Below are positions 17,019 through 24,929 of a stretch of DNA of 64,000 nt, piece after piece. The stretch comes from a virus. A program made the position numbers and the translations under genes. The notes under the pieces were generated by a model. The model was not told the origin of the DNA, searched no databases, and worked only from the letters and a program-made list of their open reading frames with translations. How positions within the stretch are numbered: position 1 is the first letter of the stretch; each line of letters opens with the position of its first letter. The stretch covers positions 1 through 64,000 of IMG/VR virus record IMGVR_UViG_3300032893_000018, one strand, 5' to 3'.

Positions 17019-17485
17019 TGAAGAAGAGAAGCGAGGCGATGGCGGCGACAGAGCAGGCGGCGGCGCCGCGGAAGCGCAGCGAGGCGGGGCCCGCGCCCGA
17101 CGCGCCGCTGCCGCAGGTGCGCGACGCCGAGGCGATCGCGGACAAGGCGAAGGTCGACATGACGGAGGGGCTCGGCGGCACGTCGACGGCGTCCGACATG
17201 GCGCGAGGCATGCGCGTGAAGCTGAAGGACGCGCGCATCGACGCGGCCGACCCGGGCGACGTGATCACGGTGACGCGCGGCGCCGAGCGCTATTGCCCGG
17301 TGAAGTACAACGGCTTCGACGTCGGGCCCGTGTCGGTGACCGTCACGGTGCGCGAGGGCGAGTCACACGCCGAAGCCTACATGCGCGCGACCGCGACGTG
17401 CGACGTGCTGATGCAGGTCGAGTTTGACATCAAGCTGAAGGAGTTCCGCGACCGGTTGGAGAAGGGGCGCGCGGCGGGGCTGTGA
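17018..17485 (+). CDS. Replication-cluster protein with KRSEA motifs, 155 aa
   Basis: TGATG overlap with the helicase. The N-terminal tail carries the short peptide KRSEA twice (MKKRSEAMAA and RKRSEAGPAP) in a disordered Ala/Pro stretch. The folded part starts near 'MTEGLGGTSTASDMARGMRVKLKDARIDAADPGDVITVTRGAERYCPVKYNGF' and ends in a helix (VEFDIKLKEFRDRLEKG). Family unknown. The shared peptide with 18407, 23835 and 27459 suggests common docking. Confidence 0.6.
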   Translation: MKKRSEAMAATEQAAAPRKRSEAGPAPDAPLPQVRDAEAIADKAKVDMTEGLGGTSTASDMARGMRVKLKDARIDAADPGDVITVTRGAERYCPVKYNGFDVGPVSVTVTVREGESHAEAYMRATATCDVLMQVEFDIKLKEFRDRLEKGRAAGL

Positions 17486-17997
17486 GGTTCAGCAAGCCGA
17501 AGAAGTCGATCGAGGCGCCGCCGCCGACCCGCGGCGCCCGGTCGCTCGCCGAGCTCGTCGGCCCCGAGCCGAAGAAGCGGAAGGGGGTCGTCGCGGCGAA
17601 GCCCGCCGCGATCGCCGCGACGATGGGCGAGGCCGCGCTGATGAAGGCCGCGGACGACTTCTCGGAGGCGGAGCCGCGGCACGTCGTCGCGCTCTACGCG
17701 CTCCTCCACCGCGCCGTGTACGGCGTCGAGCCGGCGGAGCTGCGCGCAGCGGAGTGGACGCTCGCGGTGATGGCGGTGCGGCGGCTCGTCGACAGGGAGT
17801 TCGACGGCTCGGTGCCGAAGCTCGTCGAGCTCCTCCGGTGGACGTGGCGCCGGGAGATCCGAGCGCACGCGCGCGCGAACGGGTCGGAGCGGCGGCGGAT
17901 CGGGTGGCGGCTCCAGTTCTCGCCGTCGCTCGTCACCGACTACCGCGTGCACATGGTCTTGGGCAGGAGCGCGAAGGCGAAGGGAAGCGGCTCATGA
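17482..17997 (+). CDS. Hypothetical protein in replication cluster, 171 aa
   Basis: GTG start overlapping the previous stop by four bases. Basic, Pro-rich N-terminus (VRFSKPKKSIEAPPPTRG, then EPKKRKG) and a helical core (ALYALLHRAVYGVEPAELRAAEWTLAVMAVRRLVDREFDG) ending in a basic tail. No motif recognised. Expected to work with the flanking replication genes by context. Confidence 0.55.
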   Translation: MRFSKPKKSIEAPPPTRGARSLAELVGPEPKKRKGVVAAKPAAIAATMGEAALMKAADDFSEAEPRHVVALYALLHRAVYGVEPAELRAAEWTLAVMAVRRLVDREFDGSVPKLVELLRWTWRREIRAHARANGSERRRIGWRLQFSPSLVTDYRVHMVLGRSAKAKGSGS

Positions 17998-18230
17998 ACA
18001 CCAAGGAATTGATCGAGGAGGCCGACGCGCTCGAGAAGCGCGCGCGCGTTCTGCGCGTGCTCGCTGACACGCAGAAGCTGGAGCAGGAGCTGGCGGTGGC
18101 GCGCGAGGCGCTGAGACAGATCGCGATCGCGCTCGGGTTACCGCCCGACGCAAAGAGCGGTGCGATCGTCGAGAGCGTGCGCTCGTTCGTCCGTGACTTC
18201 GGCGAGGCCGTCAAGTGCGCGACGGGATGA
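17994..18230 (+). CDS. Small coiled-coil protein, 78 aa
   Basis: ATGA overlap. 'MNTKELIEEADALEKRARVLRVLADTQKLEQELAVAREALRQIAIAL' is one long helix with heptad spacing, followed by a short second helix. Likely an oligomerisation or adaptor protein. Family unknown. Confidence 0.55.
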   Translation: MNTKELIEEADALEKRARVLRVLADTQKLEQELAVAREALRQIAIALGLPPDAKSGAIVESVRSFVRDFGEAVKCATG

Positions 18231-18388
18231 TGACCGGCAACGAGCACGGGCAGCTCGTGCGCGTGTTCGCGCCGCCGTGGTGGAAGGTGTGGCGGTGGGC
18301 GGCGTGGCCGTTCACGAAGCGGCGCACGACGGTGCGGGTGCGGCACCTCGGCAAGATCGTGACGGTGCGCGCCGTGTTCGTTCGTTGA
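18227..18388 (+). CDS. Very small basic Trp-rich protein, 53 aa
   Basis: ATGA overlap with the previous gene (ATG at 18227). The sequence has many Trp and Arg/Lys residues (PPWWKVWRWAAWPFTKRR) and beta-like ends. Possibly membrane-surface or nucleic-acid binding. It ends 18 bases before the DnaB-like gene, whose ATG is preceded by GGCATTAC. Confidence 0.5.
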   Translation: MMTGNEHGQLVRVFAPPWWKVWRWAAWPFTKRRTTVRVRHLGKIVTVRAVFVR

Positions 18389-18406
18389 CGGCATTACGCT
18401 CGACCC

Positions 18407-19852
18407 ATGGCGCGCAAGCGGAGCGAGGCGAACGAGGCGCCGAAGGACGTCGTTCGTGTCCCGATCGATCCGATCAACGAGCAGGTGATCATCGCGGCCG
18501 CATGCTGCAGCAAGGAGGCGGCCGACGCGCTCCTGCCGGCCTACCCGCCCGACTTCTTCTTCGCGAAGGGTCACGCGCGCATGTGGGAGGTGCTGCGCGC
18601 GATGCACGCGCAAAAGCTCTACTACGACCCGGCGACCGTCGCGCAGATGTCGGGCGGCGACGTCGACGTGAAGTACCTGGAGGAGCTCGTGCGCGAGCGC
18701 CCCGCACCGCCGCCGAACCTCCGCCACCACGTCGGCAACCTCCGGTGGGATCGCGCGCGCGTGGAGGCGACGCGGGGCCCGCTGTCGGCGCTCCACGAGG
18801 CGCTGAAGGACGTGACGTCGAAGCCCGACCGCGTGCGCGCGCTGTCGCGCCAGCTCGCCGACGCGCTCGACGGCTACGGGTCCGACGGGTACCTGCGCAG
18901 CGGCGCCGCGATCGCGCGCGAGCACGCGGCGGAGCTCGAGCGGCGCCGCGCGGGCGAGGCGTGCTTCCCGTACGGGATCCCGGGGCTCGACGTGTACACG
19001 GAGGGCGTCAAGCAGGGGCAGCCGCGCATGGTGCCCGGCGCGGCGCCGAAGAAGACCACGCTGTTCACGGGCGTGTCGGGGTCGTGCAAATCGACGATGG
19101 CCGCCTTCGTCGCGCTCGCGCAGGCGGGCATGCGGCGCCGCGTGCTCTTCGGATCGTGGGAGGAGGAGGAGGCGATCTCGCTCGAGCTGATCGCGTGCAT
19201 CGACCTCGGGTACTCGCGCGCGGACATCAGCGCGGGCAGGTTCAACGCGGACGACCAGCGCCAGATCCTCCAGCGCATGGAGGAGCTCGGGGAGTTCATC
19301 CAGTTTTTCGTGCTGCCGTTCGGGCGCGCGCGCGGCGAGCGGCAGTACAACGACAAGGCGCTCGACCTCGTGCACCAGGTGGTCGCCGACGCGCGCGCCG
19401 ACATCTTCATCGCGGACCTGATGCGGCGCGCGCTGAAGGAGACCGACCCGGACGACGAGGAGCAGGCGCTGTTTCGGCTCCAGCAGATGGGCAAGGAGTT
19501 GAACGTCCATCAGCTGTGGCTGCACCAGCAGCGGCTGAAGGACGTCGAGGCACGCACCGACCGGCGCCCGACGCGCGAGGGGATGAAGGGGTCCTCCGCG
19601 TGGGTCGAGGTGCCCGACTCGATCATCGGGTTCCACCGCCCCGCGTTGTGGAAGTCGGTTCCCGACGATCGGTTGGAGATGATCATCCTGAAGCAGCGCC
19701 GCGGCGCGTGGCCGCAGGCGATCGAGTTCGACTGGGATCCGGAGTACGTGACGGTCGAGAACGGCCGCACGATCGACTACCTGCGACCGGGCGAGGAGTC
19801 CGACGTCGACGGGTTCCTCGCGTCGCCGAAGAAGGGAAAGGGCGGGTGGTGA
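18407..19852 (+). CDS. DnaB-like replicative helicase
   Basis: 481 aa. Residues ~20-170 match the DnaB N-terminal domain layout ('NEQVIIAAACCSKEAADALLPAYPPDFFFAKGHARMWEVLRAM'). The RecA-like C-domain has Walker A GVSGSCKST (about residues 223-231), Walker B DIFIADLM (~332-339) and a conserved 'EVPDSIIGFHRP' stretch. The N-terminus is MARKRSEANEAP, one of four proteins with a KRSEA peptide. It unwinds the fork ahead of the polymerase at 24930 and pairs with the primase downstream. Confidence 0.85.
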   Translation: MARKRSEANEAPKDVVRVPIDPINEQVIIAAACCSKEAADALLPAYPPDFFFAKGHARMWEVLRAMHAQKLYYDPATVAQMSGGDVDVKYLEELVRERPAPPPNLRHHVGNLRWDRARVEATRGPLSALHEALKDVTSKPDRVRALSRQLADALDGYGSDGYLRSGAAIAREHAAELERRRAGEACFPYGIPGLDVYTEGVKQGQPRMVPGAAPKKTTLFTGVSGSCKSTMAAFVALAQAGMRRRVLFGSWEEEEAISLELIACIDLGYSRADISAGRFNADDQRQILQRMEELGEFIQFFVLPFGRARGERQYNDKALDLVHQVVADARADIFIADLMRRALKETDPDDEEQALFRLQQMGKELNVHQLWLHQQRLKDVEARTDRRPTREGMKGSSAWVEVPDSIIGFHRPALWKSVPDDRLEMIILKQRRGAWPQAIEFDWDPEYVTVENGRTIDYLRPGEESDVDGFLASPKKGKGGW

Positions 19853-19930
19853 TCGGCGGCATGACCCGAGCGTGGTGGTTCGCTGCTGGCTCTACCTTCC
19901 GCCGCGACGCGCGACGAGAGTCGGCGTGGT

Positions 19931-20938
19931 GTGGGGAGGGCAAGCAGCGTCGAGGTGGTGCCGCGTGCTGACGTGGGTGATCGTTTGATCGGCCTGCCCG
20001 AGGTGCTGCGCGGACTCGGCATCCATTCCCAGCGGAGGGGGCATCGACTCGTCGCGCACTGCCCGCACCCGGACCACGCCGATCGATCGCCGTCGTGGGC
20101 GATCTGGGTGCACGACGACGGGTCGATCCGCCACAAGTGCCTGTCGTGCGGGTGGGGCGGCGGCGTGGGGCGCCTCGTGATGACCGTGCTCGGGTGCACG
20201 TGGGAAGAGGCGCGCGAGTGGCTACGCGGCGCGGAGGTGGCGGGGCCCGGCACGCCGCTCGAAGCGGAGGTCGAGATCCGCGGGGTGAAGGATCCCGTCG
20301 ACGCCGCGTCGACGCCGTTCGGCGTCGAGCACGCGCCGCTCGCCGACTGGCCGACGCCCGCTCGCCGCTACCTCGAAGATCGCGCCATCACGCCCGAGCA
20401 GGTCGACCGGTTCGGGATCGGGTTCGCCGTCGGCGGCGACTTGATCGGGCGCGTGTGGATCCCGGTGCGCGACCGCGAGCTCCGGCTGCTCGCGTGGACG
20501 GCGCGCGCGTTCGACGGCCGGCCGCCGAAGTACCGCGAGCCGGGCGCCGACGTGAAGATCGATCCGGGCGCGCTCATGGGCCAGCAGGAGTGGCCCGCCG
20601 AGCCCGACATCGTCGTCGTCGTCGAGGGGCCGTTCGACGGACTCGCCATCGACTCGCTCGGGATGTCGTTCGCCGTGCTGCGCGGTTCCGACATGCATCC
20701 GCTGAAGGCGTCGCGGCTCGCGCGGTTCCCGATCGTGATCGTCGCGACAGATGCCGACGCAGCGGGCGACAAGGCGGCGGCGCTCGTATCTGGGATCGGG
20801 AGATGGTCGGCCGTCGTGCGCGCCGACCTACAGCCCGGCGTCGATCCGGCGGAGCTCCGAGTGCGGGACGCGTCAGCGCTTCGATCGATCATCATGGAGG
20901 CGGCCCGCCGTGGCTTACGTCTGGTCCGCGATCGGTGA
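19931..20938 (+). CDS. DnaG-type primase (CHC2 + TOPRIM)
   Basis: 335 aa. The zinc site starts near residue 43: CPHPDH...CLSC. TOPRIM motifs are VVEGPFDG (~230-237) and ATDADAAGD (~272-280). No C-terminal helicase-binding domain is visible, so it is shorter than cellular DnaG. The GTG start is not certain; GTG at 19955 is also possible, and GGGAGG lies between them. The 78 bases before it may hold a 36-aa ORF (19861-19971), which I do not call. Confidence 0.85.
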   Translation: MGRASSVEVVPRADVGDRLIGLPEVLRGLGIHSQRRGHRLVAHCPHPDHADRSPSWAIWVHDDGSIRHKCLSCGWGGGVGRLVMTVLGCTWEEAREWLRGAEVAGPGTPLEAEVEIRGVKDPVDAASTPFGVEHAPLADWPTPARRYLEDRAITPEQVDRFGIGFAVGGDLIGRVWIPVRDRELRLLAWTARAFDGRPPKYREPGADVKIDPGALMGQQEWPAEPDIVVVVEGPFDGLAIDSLGMSFAVLRGSDMHPLKASRLARFPIVIVATDADAAGDKAAALVSGIGRWSAVVRADLQPGVDPAELRVRDASALRSIIMEAARRGLRLVRDR

Positions 20939-21209
20939 GCTCGTGCGCACGAACCCGCCGCGCGCGCGGCGGGCGATCGTGGAGGCGCTCGAGCTGTCGG
21001 GGGGCAACGTGCGCCGCGCCGCGCACGTGCTCGTCATCGAGCGTCGGACGTTGCAGCGATGGCTGTGGCGGCTTAGCCTGTGGTCGGAAGTCGATCGCAT
21101 CCGAGCGGCCGCGGCGGCGGCTTACGCGGAGCGGCGACGGGCGCAGACAGGAAGAGACGATGGACGAGCTAGACCAGGTTTTCGAGGCGTGCGCAGGGAT
21201 GTCGCCTGA
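20910..21209 (+). CDS. Fis/HTH_8-type DNA-binding protein, copy 1
   Basis: 99 aa. GTG with GGAGG nine bases upstream, starting inside the primase end. 'RAIVEALELSGGNVRRAAHVLVIERRTLQRWLWRLSLW' is the Fis/NtrC-type HTH (pattern aL...gGN...AA..L.I.RrTL.R.L). The C-terminal helix is basic. Probably a transcription or nucleoid regulator. A second protein of the same type is at 21337. Confidence 0.7.
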   Translation: MAYVWSAIGELVRTNPPRARRAIVEALELSGGNVRRAAHVLVIERRTLQRWLWRLSLWSEVDRIRAAAAAAYAERRRAQTGRDDGRARPGFRGVRRDVA

Positions 21210-21300
21210 CGACATCATGTCGGCGATCGAAGAGTCCGGCGTGCAGGTGGACGACGCCGCGCAGCTCGCGGCCTACCTCGCATCGCGCGCTGAAGCGTGA
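21160..21300 (+). CDS. Small acidic protein, 46 aa
   Basis: ATG after CAGGAAGAG. Highly acidic, helical (MDELDQVFEACAGMSPDDIMSAIEESGVQVDDAAQLAAYL). Overlaps the end of the HTH gene. It could be a DNA mimic or a partner for its basic neighbour. No family known. Confidence 0.5.
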   Translation: MDELDQVFEACAGMSPDDIMSAIEESGVQVDDAAQLAAYLASRAEA

Positions 21301-21336
21301 AGTCGCGCGCGCAAGGCGCGGCATGAAAGGACGGCC

Positions 21337-21600
21337 GTGGCGTTCCAACATCAACCGCTCGGGATGCTCGTCGCGACGAACCCGGACGAGGCAGCGCGGA
21401 AGATCAACGCGGCGCTCGCTCGCGAGGGCGGGCTCGTGCTTCGCGCGGCGACGCGGCTCGGCGTCGGGCACACGTCGCTGAAGCGGTGGATCGCCAAGCT
21501 CGGCACGCGCATCCGGGCGCGAGCCCCCCGCGGGGGCGTGCCGGGCAACCGGGCGCGCGCGCGGAAACCGCAGAAAACCCGCCAGCTCGCCGCCGACTGA
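21337..21600 (+). CDS. Fis/HTH_8-type DNA-binding protein, copy 2
   Basis: 87 aa, GTG start. 'AARKINAALAREGGLVLRAATRLGVGHTSLKRWIAKLG' is a Fis-like HTH; the C-terminus is a basic Arg/Pro tail. GGCATGAA lies 12 bases before the start. Followed immediately by the promoter of the DUF932 gene, so it may be a local regulator, though that is only position. Confidence 0.65.
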   Translation: MAFQHQPLGMLVATNPDEAARKINAALAREGGLVLRAATRLGVGHTSLKRWIAKLGTRIRARAPRGGVPGNRARARKPQKTRQLAAD

Positions 21601-21609
21601 AAAAAGGTT

Positions 21610-21638
21610 TGCACGGTGGGCCATGTTGGCCTATCTAT
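21610..21638 (+). promoter_or_regulatory. Sigma70-like promoter with internal palindrome (DUF932 gene)
   Basis: TTGCAC, 17 bases, TATCTA. The spacer carries the palindrome GGCCATGTTGGCC (21620-21632), a likely operator. The same layout precedes the Cas12 gene at 34230. Confidence 0.65.
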
Positions 21639-21705
21639 CGGGTGTCACCGCGACAGGCCGGCAATCAAGCCGGATGCGTCGGTGAAAACCGAAAGACAGG
21701 CCACC

Positions 21706-22839
21706 GTGAAATCAGGAAAGTCGCTTCAGGAGCTCGCGCAGGAACTCGACCGTCAAGCCACCGCCCGCAAGGATTACATCGCGCCGCAGGGCAAGGTCGT
21801 CGCGCGTGCCGTCACGCCGGGCGAGGGCGACGCGCTCGCGCCCGACGTCGTGCTCGACGGGTTCAACGGCAACGCGCTCGCGATCAACGGGCACGCGCAC
21901 AAGCAGCTCGCCGACGTGCTCGGCATCCCGACCCGGTACTACGACCGCATGCGCACGGAGCAGCCGGCGCTCCTCGCGCAGAACATCAACACGTGGCTTC
22001 ACGACGAACCGAACGCGAAGCGGATGATCCGCACGCTCGACGGCAAGGTGCGCGCGGTGCTGTCGCCGAAGTACCGGCCGCTCGACAACTTCGAGCTCGC
22101 GCAGGCGGTGCTCCCGAAGCTCGTGAACCTCGGCGTGCAGATCATGTCGAGCGAGCTCACGGAGACACGCATGTACATCAAAGCGATCCTCCCGGAGCTA
22201 TCGGACGAGCTCCCGGCGGGGCTCTCATGGGGCAGCGGTCACAACCGCGTCGCGGAGTACGAGGGCAACCGCGCGGGCCGCGTCGTCGCAGCCATCGTGA
22301 TCTCGAACAGCGAGGTCGGCGCGGGCACGCTCCGGATCGAGCCGTCGGTGTTCACGACGTGGTGCACGAACCTCGCGGTGATGAAGTCCGCCGCGATGAA
22401 GAAGTACCACGTGGGCCGCGCGTCGGAGGCGTCAGACAACTGGGAGGTGTTCCGCGACGAGACGCGCGCCGCGGACGACCGCGCGTTCTTCCTCAAGGTC
22501 GCCGACGTCACCGACGCGGCCTTCGACCGCAAGGTGTTCGCGGCGGCGATCGACCAGATCCGCCAGGCGGGCGCGGACCCGATCGAGTCGAAGGACTTGT
22601 CGAAGGTCGTCGAGGCGACGGTGAAGGAGCTCGCGCTGCCGGTGTCGACGCAGGGTTCGATCCTGACGTACCTCGCGCAGGGCGGCGACCTGACGCGGTG
22701 GGGCTTGTCGTCCGCGGTCACGGCCACGGCGAACGGGTTCGACGACTACGAGGGCGCGACCGAGCTCGAACGCGCGGGCGGTGAGATCCTCGCGATGGAC
22801 CAGGGGCGGTGGAAGACCATCGCCCGGGTCGCCGCCTGA
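21706..22839 (+). CDS. DUF932 phage/plasmid-like protein
   Basis: 377 aa from the GTG at 21706, which has an AGG five bases upstream. Longer in-frame translation to 21616 would run into the promoter, so it is rejected. Characteristic phrases: 'INGHAHKQLADVLGIPTRYYDRM', 'RTLDGKVRAVLSPKYRPLDNFELAQAVLPKL' and 'GRVVAAIVISNSEVGAGTLRIEPSVF'. DUF932 proteins are common in phage and plasmid early regions; their activity is not established. It has its own promoter and is followed by a strong hairpin, so it is a single-gene transcript. Confidence 0.8.
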   Translation: MKSGKSLQELAQELDRQATARKDYIAPQGKVVARAVTPGEGDALAPDVVLDGFNGNALAINGHAHKQLADVLGIPTRYYDRMRTEQPALLAQNINTWLHDEPNAKRMIRTLDGKVRAVLSPKYRPLDNFELAQAVLPKLVNLGVQIMSSELTETRMYIKAILPELSDELPAGLSWGSGHNRVAEYEGNRAGRVVAAIVISNSEVGAGTLRIEPSVFTTWCTNLAVMKSAAMKKYHVGRASEASDNWEVFRDETRAADDRAFFLKVADVTDAAFDRKVFAAAIDQIRQAGADPIESKDLSKVVEATVKELALPVSTQGSILTYLAQGGDLTRWGLSSAVTATANGFDDYEGATELERAGGEILAMDQGRWKTIARVAA

Positions 22840-22859
22840 GCGGCTCCGATGCGGGGTAC

Positions 22860-22896
22860 CCGCGCGCCACGGATTACCGGAATCCGTGGCGCGCGG
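22860..22896. repeat. Dispersed palindrome copy 2, extended hairpin
   Basis: 16-bp arms (22860-22875 and 22881-22896) with loop ACCGG. The core ACGGATTACCGGAATCCGT is the variant form of the dispersed palindrome. It lies 20 bases after the DUF932 stop, so it could end that transcript, but no T-run follows. Confidence 0.8.
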
Positions 22897-22930
22897 ACCC
22901 CCGACGCGGAGCCGCGCGGGAGAAAAGGAC

Positions 22931-23176
22931 ATGGGAGAAATGGCAATCACAACGACGTTCGATTCGTTGGCGGTGAGGCATCAGCGAGATAAGTGGGTCG
23001 TGGTCGCGTTCGGCCACGTGCTCGCGTACTGCGACACCGAGATGGAAGCGGTTGGGTTCGCGAAGGCGGTGGAAGAAGCGGCCGACGGTGCCGCCGCGTT
23101 CGCGGCCGAAGCGGACGACCAGGAGGACTACACGCTGACGAACCCGGATCGCGAGCGCTTCGGGGGGCTCGGGTGA
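22931..23176 (+). CDS. Small acidic protein, 81 aa
   Basis: ATG 22931, or ATG 22940 three codons later, which is better spaced from AAAAGGA. Sequence: a beta-rich 'HQRDKWVVVAFGHVLAYCDTEMEAVGFAKAVEEAADG' followed by a very acidic tail. No family recognised. Overlaps the sigma-like gene by four bases, so it is co-expressed with it. Confidence 0.55.
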   Translation: MGEMAITTTFDSLAVRHQRDKWVVVAFGHVLAYCDTEMEAVGFAKAVEEAADGAAAFAAEADDQEDYTLTNPDRERFGGLG

Positions 23177-23838
23177 GCTCGTTCGCGGATGAGCTCATGG
23201 CCTGCCGCTCGGGGGCGATCGACGTCCCCGAGCTTCTCCGCCGCACGGCGCCCGTGTGGCGGCGGTTCGCCCGATATCTCCTTCGCAAGTGGCGCGCCCC
23301 GCTCGGCGTCGACGAGGAGGACGTGGTGCAGGAGGTGCTCGCCGCGGGCATCCCGGCGATCAAGGCGTGGGACCCGTCACGCGGGCCCGCGATCGACGCA
23401 TACGTGCAGTTCCAGGCGCTCGACAAGGCGAAGAAGTGGCTGCACACGCAGCGCAAGGCGAAGCGGCGCGACGACTCGGCGCCGTCGCGCGCGCCGCTCA
23501 CGTACACGCAGCTCGGGCTCGAAACGGCGGCGGACATCGAGCGCGTGGAGTCGTTTCGCACGCCGTGGTCGGCGACGCCCGAGGAGGTGGCGACCGAGCG
23601 GGAGGCGATTGCCCGCGTGGCCGAGCAGCTCAGGGCGGAGGCGCAGCGGTTCGTGGGCGAGGACCGCGGCATCCTGACGGCGCTGGCCGATGCCCGCTTG
23701 TGCGTGGACGATGCGGCGGAGTCGCTTCCGCTCGACGTCAGGATCGGACTGAGGCTATCCAACGTCGACGGCGCGCGCGCGGTCGTCCGACGTGCGATCG
23801 ATCGACTGCGCGCATCAACAGGAGGATCCGCATCATGA
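23173..23838 (+). CDS. Sigma-70-like factor (region 2)
   Basis: 221 aa, GTG start in an overlap. Residues ~25-95 resemble sigma region 2: 'VWRRFARYLLRKWRAPLGVDEEDVVQEVLAAGIPAIKAWDPSRGPAIDAYVQFQALDKAKKWLHTQ' (helices 2.1-2.4, with DxxDvvQev and YvqFqAL). The C-terminal region-4 part is weak. Placed among replication genes, it could redirect host RNA polymerase to phage promoters, for example the GGCATNA elements seen before many genes. That link is inference. Confidence 0.6.
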   Translation: MSSFADELMACRSGAIDVPELLRRTAPVWRRFARYLLRKWRAPLGVDEEDVVQEVLAAGIPAIKAWDPSRGPAIDAYVQFQALDKAKKWLHTQRKAKRRDDSAPSRAPLTYTQLGLETAADIERVESFRTPWSATPEEVATEREAIARVAEQLRAEAQRFVGEDRGILTALADARLCVDDAAESLPLDVRIGLRLSNVDGARAVVRRAIDRLRASTGGSAS

Positions 23839-24908
23839 ACGTGAACATCGAGAAGGTCAGCGAAACCGCCCTTGCGGGCTACTGCAAGTCGCGCGGGATC
23901 AAAGTCCCGCGGGGCATCACGCTCCGCGAGAAGGTGAAGCTCGTCGAGACGCACCAGGTGGAGACCGTGCCCGACGACAACCTGTCGGAGCCGTGCACGG
24001 TGTGCGGCGGCGAGTCCGACACGAAGCTCGCCGCGTGCCCGTTCTGTGGCGCGGCAGGTATCGACGGCATGGTCGACGGCAAGCCGGTCGAGGCCGAGGG
24101 GCACGTCGTGCCCGACACGGAAGGGCCGCCGAAGGAGGCGAAGAAGAGCAGGAAGAAGCGGTCGGAGGCGGGACCGCCGGAGGTCGAGTCGCCGCCGAGC
24201 ACGACGCTTGCCGCCGACCACCCGCTGGAAGTCGGCATCGCGCGCGTGTTCGAGGCGAAGCGGGCGGGCGCGAACTGCATGTGGGACCTCGGCCGCGCGC
24301 TGATCGGGATCTTCGAGCACAACCTGTGGAAGCACCGCGTCGACGCGAACGGGAAGCCCAAGTACCGCGGGTGGAACCAGTTCGTGCAGGAGGAGCTCGA
24401 GATCGTGCCGAGCTACTCCTACAGGGTGATGGACGTCGCCGCGAACTTCTCGCGCGAGCAGTTCGTGTCGATCGGCGTGAAGAAGCTCACGTACTTGCTC
24501 GGCATCGGCGATCAGGACCGCAAGGAATTGATCGCGCGCACGCGCGACGAGAAGCTTACGGCGGAGCAGCTCGCCGACATCGTTTCCAAGATGAATAAGA
24601 GCGGCAAGAAGCCGAAGGGTCGCACGGCGGCGGCGACGCAGGCGGCGGCGGACAAGGCGGCGAAGCGCAAGGAAGGGCAGGGCGTGACCGCGATCGTCGC
24701 GCTCGGTCGGCAGACCGTGCCGCTATTCGCGCGTCCGTCGAAGGCGAATGGCAAGGGCAAGGACGAGAAGCCGAAGCACGCGAAGAAGATCGCGGACGAC
24801 CCGCACGGCCAGCTCGAACTGCACAACGGCGTCGTGATGCACTTCCGCCTCATGATGGGCGCGAAGGGCTTGAACCTCGTCGTGGAGACGCGGCGCACCG
24901 AGTCCTGA
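23835..24908 (+). CDS. Zinc-ribbon DNA-associated protein with KRSEAG motif, 357 aa
   Basis: ATGA overlap with the sigma gene. Residues ~5-50 resemble a SAP-like/helical lead. 'CTVCGGESDTKLAACPFCG' (~52-70) is a zinc ribbon. A KKRSEAGPPE peptide sits in the linker. Residues ~130-250 (LEVGIARVFEAKRAGANCMWDLGRALIGIFEHNLWKHR...WNQFVQEELEIVPSYSYRVMDVA) resemble DUF3102-like DNA-binding helical domains of phages and plasmids. A long Lys/Ala linker leads to a C-terminal beta domain. Likely DNA-binding; function unknown. Confidence 0.55.
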   Translation: MNVNIEKVSETALAGYCKSRGIKVPRGITLREKVKLVETHQVETVPDDNLSEPCTVCGGESDTKLAACPFCGAAGIDGMVDGKPVEAEGHVVPDTEGPPKEAKKSRKKRSEAGPPEVESPPSTTLAADHPLEVGIARVFEAKRAGANCMWDLGRALIGIFEHNLWKHRVDANGKPKYRGWNQFVQEELEIVPSYSYRVMDVAANFSREQFVSIGVKKLTYLLGIGDQDRKELIARTRDEKLTAEQLADIVSKMNKSGKKPKGRTAAATQAAADKAAKRKEGQGVTAIVALGRQTVPLFARPSKANGKGKDEKPKHAKKIADDPHGQLELHNGVVMHFRLMMGAKGLNLVVETRRTES

Positions 24909-24929
24909 CCGCCGGCATTACCGCCGACC

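Noticed and set aside
19861-19971. 36-aa ORF before the primase
   Set aside because: It has GGCATGAC overlapping its ATG but no ribosome site and overlaps the primase start; too little support.
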